Shown piece by piece: positions 1 through 7,031 of a stretch of DNA of 38,925 nt. The DNA comes from a bacterium (lineage in GTDB: Bacteria; Cyanobacteriota; Vampirovibrionia; Gastranaerophilales; Gastranaerophilaceae): contig JAFUSQ010000011.1 in assembly GCA_017467605.1 (NCBI GenBank), positions 1 through 38,925 of the forward strand, read 5' to 3'. The position numbers were made by a program, and so were the translations under genes. Within the stretch, counting starts at the first letter, position 1. The number at the start of each line of letters is the position of its first letter. The notes under the pieces are model-generated. The model searched no databases. It was not told the origin of the DNA and saw only the letters and a list, made by a program, of their open reading frames with translations.

Positions 1-183
1 CCTCGTTTGCTCGAACTAGTGTCCCCCTCCGGGGAGGAACAAAGTTAATCTTCCCCGATGGGGGAAGTGGCACGAAGTGCCGATGGGGAACAGTTTGTTT
101 GAACAAACAATCGTACCCCAACCCTAACCCTCCTCCATTTGGGGAGGGAAGTAATGTAGGTTGTGTACTTGTCCAACACGTAA
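1..183. repeat. Hairpin-rich intergenic segment
   Basis: No gene is seen here. The segment carries a run of short GC-rich inverted repeats that stand out from the AT-rich background: CCTCC/GGAGG at 26-37, CTTCCCC/GGGGAAG at 50-67 with loop GATG, GGCAC/GTGCC at 69-81 with loop GAA, GTTTGTT/AACAAAC at 93-108 with loop TG, and CCTCC/GGAGG at 132-147. It lies just downstream of a prepilin-like gene on the minus strand. It may be a cluster of palindromic intergenic repeats, or may partly serve as a terminator, but no clean T-run follows. Confidence 0.5.
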
Positions 184-987
184 CTATTTTGCAGTATTCA
201 AAAGATATTTGCCTGCGTTTGTTGCAGGTTCTACTGCTCCGTCATGGAATACTACAGGAATTATATCACCTATGTTTTTATTGCTTACAACGCATGGATT
301 TTGCGGGTCTAATGCTGCGGTGCCGTCTGAGCAAGTTACTTCCTTATTCGGCAGGGAGGTTCCGTTTACGTCAATGAATCCAATACATTGTTTTAAGCCC
401 GCTTGAGCGGGACCATGTGAGCTGGCGGCAGTATATTCTTTTGACAATATATCGTTATTTAGAACACTGCCTAAATCTAATGTGCAACTCATAAATTTAT
501 CAGTGTTAAAGCCTAATATTGCTCCATCTGATAAATTAAATAATCTATATTCAAATGCGTTACTACTTAAAGCGAAGGGAGACACAGTAATAGGTGGCTT
601 ATATGTTGAAATATTATTAGCTATAATACCTTGAGATGATACCCCTTTAAGTGTTCCCATTAGTAGTGCACAAATAGAATGTGTTTTTTCCGGATTAATA
701 CCGTCACCATTAGCTAATTCTACTGAACCGGTACAACCTGAAGTAGTATCAGTTCCCCCAAAGTCAAAATCATATTGCGCTTGTGCCATTTTGCCTGCTT
801 GGTTCAGGGTAGAGAGAGTTTTTTTGAACTGGCTTCTGACTCGTTGACCTTGTGTATTTGCGATTAGTGTCGGAATTGTCATTGCAGCGACAACTCCAAT
901 TATGCCGAGGGTAATTAAAACCTCTGCGAGGGTAAATGCCGCACTTTTTTTAGATTGAATGCTATTTTTTAATCCTTTTTTCATCAT
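184..987 (-). CDS. Prepilin-like (type IV pilin/pseudopilin) protein
   Basis: A secreted pilin-like subunit of 267 aa. Residues about 17-40 hold the prepilin signature AFTLAEVLITLGIIGVV: an Ala before the conserved Phe, Glu at +5, then a hydrophobic helix. A prepilin peptidase would cleave before the Phe and methylate it. The body contains cysteines, and the C-terminal third (CIGFIDVNG, PNKEV, GDIIPVVFHD, VEPA) closely matches the protein at 35241-36041, so the two are paralogues. Two ATGs are possible. The AAGGA ribosome site lies 7 nt from the second (984) and only about 4 nt from the first, so MKKGLKN may be the true start. A consensus promoter lies upstream. The leader is normal here and lacks the insert seen in the two paralogues further along. 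Which pilus or pseudopilus system it joins cannot be told from this window. Confidence 0.88.
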   Translation of the reverse strand: MMKKGLKNSIQSKKSAAFTLAEVLITLGIIGVVAAMTIPTLIANTQGQRVRSQFKKTLSTLNQAGKMAQAQYDFDFGGTDTTSGCTGSVELANGDGINPEKTHSICALLMGTLKGVSSQGIIANNISTYKPPITVSPFALSSNAFEYRLFNLSDGAILGFNTDKFMSCTLDLGSVLNNDILSKEYTAASSHGPAQAGLKQCIGFIDVNGTSLPNKEVTCSDGTAALDPQNPCVVSNKNIGDIIPVVFHDGAVEPATNAGKYLLNTAK

Positions 988-1033
988 AACTTCCTTTCTT
1001 TAATAAATATTAACTTTATAAACATATACATTT

Positions 1034-1062
1034 ATTATTACATGAATTCGTTTAACTGTCAA
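1034..1062 (-). promoter_or_regulatory. Sigma-70-like promoter of the prepilin gene
   Basis: Read on the minus strand, a perfect -35 TTGACA (1057-1062) is followed after 16 nt by TAATAA (1035-1040), or after 17 nt by AATAAT. It is about 50 nt upstream of the start of the prepilin-like gene and points toward it. Confidence 0.65.
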
Positions 1063-1133
1063 CTGTTCATAGAATTTATTCGTTCAAAAGTCAACGTATT
1101 TATATAATTTTAAATATATACATGGAGTTTGTA

Positions 1134-1349
1134 ATGTCTATTATTAACGAATTAAAAAAGGTTATGCTTGATGTCAATGTTAATCTCACTGAATTAGCAG
1201 AAAGTCTTGGTAAAAGGCTTAATAAACCATATTCCATGCAAAATTTATCAAACAAATTACGCAACGAAACAATTACCCATAGAGAAATGATTATAATTGC
1301 GGATATTTTGGGTTATGATTTAAAATTTGTGCCAAAAGTTGATAAATAA
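1134..1349 (+). CDS. Small helix-turn-helix protein
   Basis: A 71-aa predicted DNA-binding protein resembling a single XRE/lambda-repressor-type HTH domain: LTELAESLGK, then SMQNLSNKLRNETIT, then IADILGYDLKF. Start chosen at 1134 rather than the in-frame ATG at 1122, because GGAG (1124-1127) sits 6 nt upstream of 1134 and this start aligns with the paralogue at 16883-17095. The two share the same length, the LS.KL..ETI core and the IAD.L.YD..F C-terminal strand. It is transcribed divergently from the prepilin gene and converges on aroE. The target is unknown. Confidence 0.75.
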   Translation: MSIINELKKVMLDVNVNLTELAESLGKRLNKPYSMQNLSNKLRNETITHREMIIIADILGYDLKFVPKVDK

Positions 1350-1382
1350 ATTTGTAAAAATAATTAGTAGTTTTACAAATTT
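1348..1382. terminator. Bidirectional hairpin between HTH gene and aroE
   Basis: A perfect 12-bp inverted repeat, AAATTTGTAAAA (1348-1359) and TTTTACAAATTT (1371-1382), has an 11-nt loop. It overlaps the 3' ends of the two convergent genes. It is AT-rich with A/T flanks, so it could terminate both transcripts, though the stem is weak. Confidence 0.5.
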
Positions 1383-2494
1383 TCTAAAGCTGCAATTTTC
1401 ATATCTTTAAAATCAGGAGTTTGTCCTGTCCAAATTTTTTCGGCTTCAATTGCCTGATAAATAAACATATCAACCCCATTTATCGTTTTATAACCGTTTT
1501 TTTGCGCAAGTTTTAGCAATCTTGTTTTTTTAGGATTGTATATAACATCATAAACCAAAGCACCTTCAGGCAGAGTCCTAAGTTCATTTTCTTCTACTGG
1601 TGTCATGTCGGCAGATCTTCCCTGCATACCAATCGGTGTACAATTCACAAGAATATTTATATCTGACAAATCTCGAATATATTCTATTTGAAATGCGTTA
1701 AATTCAACAGTAGAAAATTTTGAACGTAAAAACTTCAACAATTCAATTGAATTAGGTATACTTCTTGTATAAATTTTTATCTGTTTGACTCCTGACGTTG
1801 CAAGGGCAGTAATTGCAGCACGAGCAGCACCACCTGTTCCAAGTACTCCTGCAATTTTTCCTACAAGTGAGAAATCTGATGGAATAGCATTTCTAAAGCC
1901 GATAACGTCAGTATTGTAGCCCTTCATTGTTTTGTCAGGATTTATAACAACAGTATTTACAGCACCAATAATATCCGCAGAAGTATCAATTTCATTCAGG
2001 AACATTGTTACAGGCAACTTTAAAGGAATGGTAACGTTAAATCCTGCGTAGTTATTTGATTTTAAAAATTTTATTCTGTCGACAAGATTTTCAGGCGGTG
2101 TTTCTAAAAGTTCGTAAGTGTAATTAAATCCAAGACTTTTGAATCCTGCATTGTGAATATATGTCGAAAGAGAGTGTCCTAAAGGATAACCCAGCAGCCC
2201 AAATTTTTTATCTTTTTGTTCATTTTGAATTATTGGAGTTGTAAAATTTCCCTGATAAGGAGTAGGATTTGTTTCGATAGGTTTTTGAGTTTGAATATTT
2301 GAGTAAGAAGTTGTCCAGGTTGGTTGTGATTTTTCAATATCCTTTACTAAATTATTATTTGGAGCAGACATTGTTTGCGTTTGTGAATTATTTTGTTCTT
2401 CTTCCATTTGGCTTTTTAATTCAGCCAGAGTAATATTCACACCTTCAGCTTTTAATTTTTTATATCGTTCATAAAGTTCTTTATTTATAGCCAT
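1373..2494 (-). CDS. aroE: Shikimate dehydrogenase with N-terminal extension
   Basis: NADP-dependent reduction of 3-dehydroshikimate to shikimate in the aromatic amino-acid pathway, cytoplasmic. The catalytic core starts near residue 97 (KKFGLLGYPLGHSLS, substrate-binding serines in SLS). It continues with NVTIPLK (catalytic Lys), GAVNTVV and GYNTDVIGF (Asn and Asp of the active site), the dinucleotide loop GTGGAARA, NCTPIGMQG and NGVDMFIYQA. Start chosen at 2494 because AGAGGA lies 6 nt upstream; the longer frame to 2527 has no such site. The protein is 373 aa against roughly 270-290 for the family. The first ~96 residues are a Lys/Glu-rich helix followed by an Asn/Gln/Thr/Pro-rich linker unrelated to AroE. 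A possible -10 (TATAAT, 2514-2519 on the minus strand) lies just upstream. Confidence 0.93.
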   Translation of the reverse strand: MAINKELYERYKKLKAEGVNITLAELKSQMEEEQNNSQTQTMSAPNNNLVKDIEKSQPTWTTSYSNIQTQKPIETNPTPYQGNFTTPIIQNEQKDKKFGLLGYPLGHSLSTYIHNAGFKSLGFNYTYELLETPPENLVDRIKFLKSNNYAGFNVTIPLKLPVTMFLNEIDTSADIIGAVNTVVINPDKTMKGYNTDVIGFRNAIPSDFSLVGKIAGVLGTGGAARAAITALATSGVKQIKIYTRSIPNSIELLKFLRSKFSTVEFNAFQIEYIRDLSDINILVNCTPIGMQGRSADMTPVEENELRTLPEGALVYDVIYNPKKTRLLKLAQKNGYKTINGVDMFIYQAIEAEKIWTGQTPDFKDMKIAALENL

Positions 2495-2572
2495 AACAAA
2501 TCCTCTTTTGGTAATTATACAAAACATTTAAAAATTATTTATCAACTTTCGGTATGAATTTTAAATTTGCGA

Positions 2573-2600
2573 TTTACGGTTATGATAAGTGTGTTATAAT
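2573..2600 (+). promoter_or_regulatory. Promoter of the zinc alcohol dehydrogenase gene
   Basis: TTTACG (2573-2578), a 16-nt spacer, then TATAAT (2595-2600) preceded by TG to give the extended -10 TGTTATAAT. It lies in the divergent aroE/dehydrogenase intergenic region. Confidence 0.6.
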
Positions 2601-2650
2601 GCGAATTTAATGTTCTGACGGCGGATTCAATTTTGTGTTATAGTTTCAAT

Positions 2651-3688
2651 ATGAAATCAATACAGTATTACGGACCGAAAAATATTAAATATGAAGAAAT
2701 TCCGATAAAATCACCCGAAGAAGGTGAAGTTGTCGTAAAGGTTATGGCAGCATTGACTTGCGGAACAGATGTAAAGACTTTTCGTCGCGGACACCCTGTT
2801 TTGATAAAAGAAGTTCCGTCAGGTTTTGGACATGAATTTTCCGGTATTGTAGAAAAGGTTGGAAAATCTGTTACAGAATTTACTCCCGGTGATAGGGTGG
2901 TTGCTGCAAATTCAGCACCTTGCGGAGAGTGTTTTTACTGTAAAAAAGAAGAATATAATCTTTGTGAAAATTTGAATTTGTTAAACGGAGCATATGCTCA
3001 ATATATAACTGTTCCAGCTCGTATTGTTAAAAAAAATATGTTAATTTTGCCTGAAAATTTGAGTTTTGAGCGGGCTGCTTTTTGTGAACCTTTGGCAAAT
3101 GTGGTTCATGGTGCGGAAAGAACAGGAATTAAAGCAGGAGATAGTGTCGGAATAATCGGTATAGGGCCTATCGGTTTAATGTTTGCAAGGATTGCCAAAT
3201 TGATGGGTGCAAGGGTAATTGTTGCAGGTCGTAATCCCATGAAACTCAAAATGGCAGAGGATTTTGCGCATGCTGATGAAGTTATTGATTTAAAAAAATA
3301 CCCAAATCCTGTTAAAATATTCAAGGAATTTTCCTATTGCGGGAAAGGGCTTGATGTTGCTATAGAGTGTGTTGGTTTGCCGGAAATCTGGGAACAGATT
3401 TTTGAATGTGTCAGACCGGGAGGAACCGTTCACTTTTTTGGCGGGTGTAAGTCAGGCTCTAAGGTAACTTTTGATACTACAAAAATGCACTATGGTGATT
3501 TAAAATTGATGAGTGTTTTTCATCATACTCCAAAATATTTTAGAAAAGCTCTTGAATATATTGCATCAGGTGATGTTGAAGTCGAAAAGCTTATAACTGA
3601 TACATTACCGTTGGAAAAAGTTGAATATGCAATGCAGCAGCATATTGAAGGTAAAGCAATAAAATTTTTAATTAAACCCTGGGGTTAG
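2651..3688 (+). CDS. Zinc-dependent alcohol/polyol dehydrogenase (MDR family)
   Basis: A 345-aa medium-chain dehydrogenase/reductase, resembling threonine, sorbitol or galactitol dehydrogenases, that oxidises a secondary alcohol with NAD(P). Catalytic zinc ligands are visible at Cys37 (LTCGTD) and His61-Glu62 (GHEF). The structural zinc loop is complete at Cys91, Cys94, Cys97 and Cys105. The Rossmann motif is GIIGIGPIGL. Start taken at the ATG at 2651; a TTG at 2633 would add six residues but precedes the natural MKSIQYYGPK start. No strong ribosome site is seen. Substrate cannot be assigned from sequence. The gene stands alone with its own promoter. AACCC/GGGTT at its 3' end could form a small hairpin but has no T-run. 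Confidence 0.88.
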   Translation: MKSIQYYGPKNIKYEEIPIKSPEEGEVVVKVMAALTCGTDVKTFRRGHPVLIKEVPSGFGHEFSGIVEKVGKSVTEFTPGDRVVAANSAPCGECFYCKKEEYNLCENLNLLNGAYAQYITVPARIVKKNMLILPENLSFERAAFCEPLANVVHGAERTGIKAGDSVGIIGIGPIGLMFARIAKLMGARVIVAGRNPMKLKMAEDFAHADEVIDLKKYPNPVKIFKEFSYCGKGLDVAIECVGLPEIWEQIFECVRPGGTVHFFGGCKSGSKVTFDTTKMHYGDLKLMSVFHHTPKYFRKALEYIASGDVEVEKLITDTLPLEKVEYAMQQHIEGKAIKFLIKPWG

Positions 3689-3722
3689 GGGTAAATATAT
3701 CTTAAAAAATCATATGCATTAT

Positions 3723-3751
3723 TTGCAAATACGATATGTCTGTACGATAAT
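3723..3751 (+). promoter_or_regulatory. Promoter of the radical SAM gene
   Basis: TTGCAA (3723-3728), a 17-nt spacer and GATAAT (3746-3751), about 20 nt upstream of the start. The ribosome site AAGGG follows 7 nt before the ATG at 3771. Confidence 0.5.
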
Positions 3752-3770
3752 ATTGCCAGAAGGGTAAAAT

Positions 3771-4385
3771 ATGTCAAATATTTTTGTTTACACACTGGAC
3801 GGAAAAATTTATATAAATTTAACAAACAGATGTACAAATGATTGTATTTTTTGTTTAAGAAATGACAAAGATGATGTTTGCGGACAAACCTTGTGGCTTA
3901 AAGATGAAGATTTTAGTGCAGATGATGTAATTGAGCAGTTAAGAAAATTTAATTTATCATCTGAGGTTGTATTTTGCGGATATGGTGAACCAATGTTAAA
4001 ATTGGATATTTTAAAAGATGTTGCCAAATATATAAAAGAAAATTATCCCGAAACTAAAATAAGAGTTAATACAAACGGTCATGCAAATTATGTATACAAA
4101 CGTAATGTAGTACCTGAATTAAAGGGTTTAGTTGATTTATTTTCAGTAAGTTTAAACGGTAAAGACAGTGTTGAATATGATGAGTTATCTCAACCAAAGT
4201 TTGAAGGTGCTTATGAAGAAGTAAAAAAATTCATAAAAGCTTGTTCTGATTGCGGTATTGAGGTTATGGCGAGCGTTGTCGAAGGATATAAAGGCAGACA
4301 TATTGATCTTGAAGAATGCGAAGCTGTTGCTGCAAATCTTGGTGCAAAATTCAGAGCAAGAGAATGGATAGAAGGGGGGTATTAG
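3771..4385 (+). CDS. Radical SAM protein, TatD-linked type
   Basis: A 204-aa short radical SAM enzyme. The 4Fe-4S ligands are Cys21, Cys25 and Cys28 in NRCTNDCIFC (CX3CX2C). GYGEP (the SAM-contacting GGE-like motif), RVNTNG and SVSLNG strands follow in order. Length and motifs match the family usually annotated as TatD-associated radical SAM proteins, whose reaction is unknown to me. No tatD gene lies in this window. The protein ends naturally at RAREWIEGGY. Its stop overlaps the GTG of the next gene by one base, so the two are probably translationally coupled. A run of six G precedes the stop; a slip there would fuse the two frames, but the end point is normal for this family. Confidence 0.85.
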   Translation: MSNIFVYTLDGKIYINLTNRCTNDCIFCLRNDKDDVCGQTLWLKDEDFSADDVIEQLRKFNLSSEVVFCGYGEPMLKLDILKDVAKYIKENYPETKIRVNTNGHANYVYKRNVVPELKGLVDLFSVSLNGKDSVEYDELSQPKFEGAYEEVKKFIKACSDCGIEVMASVVEGYKGRHIDLEECEAVAANLGAKFRAREWIEGGY

Positions 4386-4657
4386 TGAGAGTTTGTCCTA
4401 TATCTTTTACTTCTTCTGAAAGCAAAGTTCCTCTTACACATGAAGAAATGGAAAATCAAGCATTATTGAAATTATGGAATTATTGGAATGAAACGGGTGA
4501 CTTCCGTCCTGCCAGAATTGATTTTTTTGAGGAACATAATCCGGTTATTACAATGATTGGTGAACCTCCCAAAAAGCCTGTTGAAGAAATAATTAAGCAT
4601 AAGAAGGGTTTTAATATTTTAAAATTTATAAGAAATCTTTTTAGTCATAAAATATAG
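4385..4657 (+). CDS. Small protein coupled to the radical SAM gene
   Basis: A 90-aa protein I do not recognise. It starts at GTG 4385 inside TAGTG, sharing a base with the upstream stop, with a G-run ribosome site (4374-4379) 5 nt away. An earlier ATG at 4316 in this frame lies inside the radical SAM gene and is less likely. The sequence has a CPISF start, an acidic middle (THEEMENQALLKLWNYWNETGDF), a Pro-rich stretch (EPPKKPVEE) and a basic amphipathic C-terminus (KFIRNLFSHK). Such a tightly coupled small gene could encode a partner or peptide substrate of the radical SAM enzyme, but this is inference from arrangement only. Confidence 0.65.
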   Translation: MRVCPISFTSSESKVPLTHEEMENQALLKLWNYWNETGDFRPARIDFFEEHNPVITMIGEPPKKPVEEIIKHKKGFNILKFIRNLFSHKI

Positions 4658-4734
4658 TAGGTCGGCATGGTAATGCTGATATTGAAAATGTAGTTAGGGG
4701 TTTCCCTAAAGAAAATATAACGAAAGGACAAAAA

Positions 4735-6900
4735 ATGACAGCAAATTTAGACAAAATCATGAAACCAAAGTCAATTGCGGTTGTTGGTGCTTCTACTAAA
4801 GAACACACAATCGGTTCTGACATCATGAAAAGATTACAAGAGTACAAATTTAACGGAAAAATATTTCCGATTAACCCAAAAGGTGGAGTAATTGAAGGTT
4901 TACAGGCATATACTTCAGTTTTGGAAGTTCCTGAAGAGATTGATTTGGCAATCATTGTTGTTAATGCAAAATTCGTTTTATCAACAATCGACCAATGCCA
5001 CGAAAAAGGAATTAAAGGTCTTTGTATTATCACTGCCGGATTCAAAGAAACAGGTAAAGAAGGTGCTGATATGGAAGCACAATTGCTTGCAAAAGTAAGA
5101 GAATACGGTATGAGATGTGTTGGACCGAACTGTTTAGGTGTTGTTAATACATTACCAGAAGTTTCTATGGACGGCTGCTTTGCAGAATCACTTCCCGAAA
5201 GAGGACACATTGGTTTCGTTTCTCAATCAGGTGCATTGGGCGGCGGTATTTTGAATATCTTAAAAGACCTTAACTTAGGTTTTGCTCAATTTATTTCAAT
5301 CGGTAACCAAGCTGATGTTAATGCAGAAACCGCTATGGAATACTGGGAAAATGAAGATGACGTTGAACAAATTCTTTTATATATGGAATCTATTCAAAAT
5401 CCTGCAAACTTCCGTAAATTAGCTTCAAGAATTTCTAAGAAAAAACCAATCTTAGCTCTTAAAGCAGGTCGTTCAGCTGCAGGAGCTTCTGCTGCATCTT
5501 CTCACACCGGTTCTTTGGCAGGTGCAGATAAAGCTGCTAATGCTTTATTAAATCAATCAGGCGTAATCAGAGAATATTCTTTGAAAAACTTATTTGCAAC
5601 CGCAAAAGTTTTTGCTAACTGTCCTATTCCAAAAGGTGACAGAGTTGCTATTATTACAAACTCAGGCGGTCCCGGAATTATGGCAACCGACGCGGTTTGT
5701 GAATACGGTATGCAAATGGCTAAAATTACTGATGAAACAAAAGAAAAACTCAGAAGTTTCTTACCTTCTGCTGCATCAGTTAAAAACCCGATCGATATGA
5801 TAGCTTCAGCTCCTATCGAACACTACAAGCAAACTTTAGAAACTGTTATCGCAGATCCTAACGTTGATATGATTATGGTTATCTACTTGCCGTTCTTAGG
5901 TTTGAAAGATATTGATGTTGCAAAAGCCGTTATGGAAATTAAAGCAGCTAATCCTCAAAAACCTGTAATCGGTGTATTTATGACAAAATCTGAATTCTTT
6001 ACAGCATTGTCTGATATGGACGTTAATATGCCGTTCTTTATGTACGCTGAAGAAGCCGCTGACGGATTTAACAGACTTAACCAACAAAGAAAATGGATTG
6101 AAAGACCGGAAGGTAAAATCCCTGTATTTGATGTTGATCATGAAAAAGCAAAACAAATTATCAGACAATCTCTTGCAGAAGGTCGTGCTCAATTGACTAC
6201 AAGGGAATCAATTGATGTATTAGATGCTTACGGTATCAGAGTTTGTAAGTCAGGTTTTGCAACAACTGAAGATGAAGCTGTTGCAATTGCTGATTCTATC
6301 GGATATCCGGTTGTTATGAAAATGACTTCTAAAACAACTTCTCACAAAACAGATGTTGGCGGTGTAAGAGTTAACATCGGGTCAGCTGAACAATTAAGAG
6401 CTGAATATCAAGATTTGATTTCTAAACTTGAAGCGAAAGGACTTTTAGACGGTTTGGAAGGTGTAATCATTCAAGAAATGGTTAAAGGTAATCGTGAAAT
6501 GGTTTGCGGTATCGCAACAGACCCTCAATACGGTCCGATGATGATGTTCGGTTTAGGCGGGGTATTTATTGAAGTTATGAAAGATGTTACTTTCAGAATT
6601 GCACCGTTGACTGATGTTGATGCTTCAGAAATGATTAAATCAGTTAAAGCTTACAAATTGTTAGAAGGTGCAAGAGGTACAACGCCTGCTCAAATGGATC
6701 AAATTCAAGAAACTTTATTGAGATTATCTCAATTAGTTCACGATTTCAGCTTTATCGATGAATTAGATATTAACCCGTTGTTAATTTCTGAAAAAACCGG
6801 TGAAGGTATTGCAGTAGACGGACGTATTAAGGTTCGTATGGAAGAAGCACAACAAGCTTTAGGCTCAATGTGTGGTTCTTGTTCAGGCTGCTGCCACTAA
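4735..6900 (+). CDS. ADP-forming acetate/acyl-CoA synthetase, fused alpha-beta
   Basis: A 721-aa NDP-forming acyl-CoA synthetase. It converts acyl-CoA, ADP and phosphate to the acid, CoA and ATP, a typical acetate-producing step in fermenters. Order: CoA-binding Rossmann domain (IAVVGAS, residues ~14-20), CoA-ligase domain (VGPNCLG, SQSGALGG), the phosphohistidine site SSHTGSLAG near residue 257, then an ATP-grasp beta domain from about 490 (YPVVMKMTS, VIIQEMVKGNREMVCG, MMFGLGGVFIEV, DELDINPLL). No GNAT acetyltransferase domain is attached. The C-terminal tail is odd: CGSCSGCCH, four Cys and one His in nine residues. The ribosome site AAGGAC lies upstream, and a small TTAGGG/CCCTAA hairpin sits at 4694-4709. 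Two terminator hairpins follow. Confidence 0.92.
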   Translation: MTANLDKIMKPKSIAVVGASTKEHTIGSDIMKRLQEYKFNGKIFPINPKGGVIEGLQAYTSVLEVPEEIDLAIIVVNAKFVLSTIDQCHEKGIKGLCIITAGFKETGKEGADMEAQLLAKVREYGMRCVGPNCLGVVNTLPEVSMDGCFAESLPERGHIGFVSQSGALGGGILNILKDLNLGFAQFISIGNQADVNAETAMEYWENEDDVEQILLYMESIQNPANFRKLASRISKKKPILALKAGRSAAGASAASSHTGSLAGADKAANALLNQSGVIREYSLKNLFATAKVFANCPIPKGDRVAIITNSGGPGIMATDAVCEYGMQMAKITDETKEKLRSFLPSAASVKNPIDMIASAPIEHYKQTLETVIADPNVDMIMVIYLPFLGLKDIDVAKAVMEIKAANPQKPVIGVFMTKSEFFTALSDMDVNMPFFMYAEEAADGFNRLNQQRKWIERPEGKIPVFDVDHEKAKQIIRQSLAEGRAQLTTRESIDVLDAYGIRVCKSGFATTEDEAVAIADSIGYPVVMKMTSKTTSHKTDVGGVRVNIGSAEQLRAEYQDLISKLEAKGLLDGLEGVIIQEMVKGNREMVCGIATDPQYGPMMMFGLGGVFIEVMKDVTFRIAPLTDVDASEMIKSVKAYKLLEGARGTTPAQMDQIQETLLRLSQLVHDFSFIDELDINPLLISEKTGEGIAVDGRIKVRMEEAQQALGSMCGSCSGCCH

Positions 6901-6918
6901 TCTGTTACATAGAATATA

Positions 6919-6952
6919 AAAAATCCTCTGAATTATTATTCAGAGGATTTTT
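6919..6952 (+). terminator. Rho-independent terminator of the acyl-CoA synthetase gene
   Basis: A perfect inverted repeat, AAATCCTCTGAAT (6921-6933) and ATTCAGAGGATTT (6938-6950), has loop TATT. Flanking A and T runs extend the stem. It lies 20 nt after the stop. Confidence 0.85.
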
Positions 6953-6962
6953 ATAAAATTCA

Positions 6963-6995
6963 GACGGTAACGAATTAACGCTACCGTCCTTTTTT
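6963..6995 (+). terminator. Second terminator hairpin
   Basis: GACGGTA (6963-6969) pairs with TACCGTC (6982-6988), with two more pairs beyond one mismatch, followed by CTTTTTT (6989-6995). It is immediately downstream of the first terminator. Confidence 0.7.
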
Positions 6996-7001
6996 GGAGG
7001 A

Positions 7002-7031
7002 TTAATGAAAAAAGCATTTTTCATTAAATAA
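7002..7031. other. AT-rich hairpin overlapping an 8-codon reading frame
   Basis: TTAATGAAAAA (7002-7012) and TTTTTCATTAA (7017-7027) form a perfect 11-bp stem with loop AGCA. On the plus strand the same bases spell ATG at 7005 through TAA at 7031, encoding MKKAFFIK. A strong GGAGG (6996-7000) lies 4 nt before the ATG. The hairpin also overlaps the 3' end of the minus-strand kinase gene and may act as its terminator. The reading frame may be chance or a gene remnant. Confidence 0.35.

Noticed and set aside
99..406. Two plus-strand open frames over the end of the first prepilin gene
   Set aside because: They overlap a well-supported minus-strand gene and repeat DNA and encode nothing recognisable.
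4371..4385. A frameshift at G6 that would make the radical SAM gene and its neighbour one broken gene
   Set aside because: The radical SAM frame already has the usual family length and a natural end, and the next gene has its own GTG and ribosome site.
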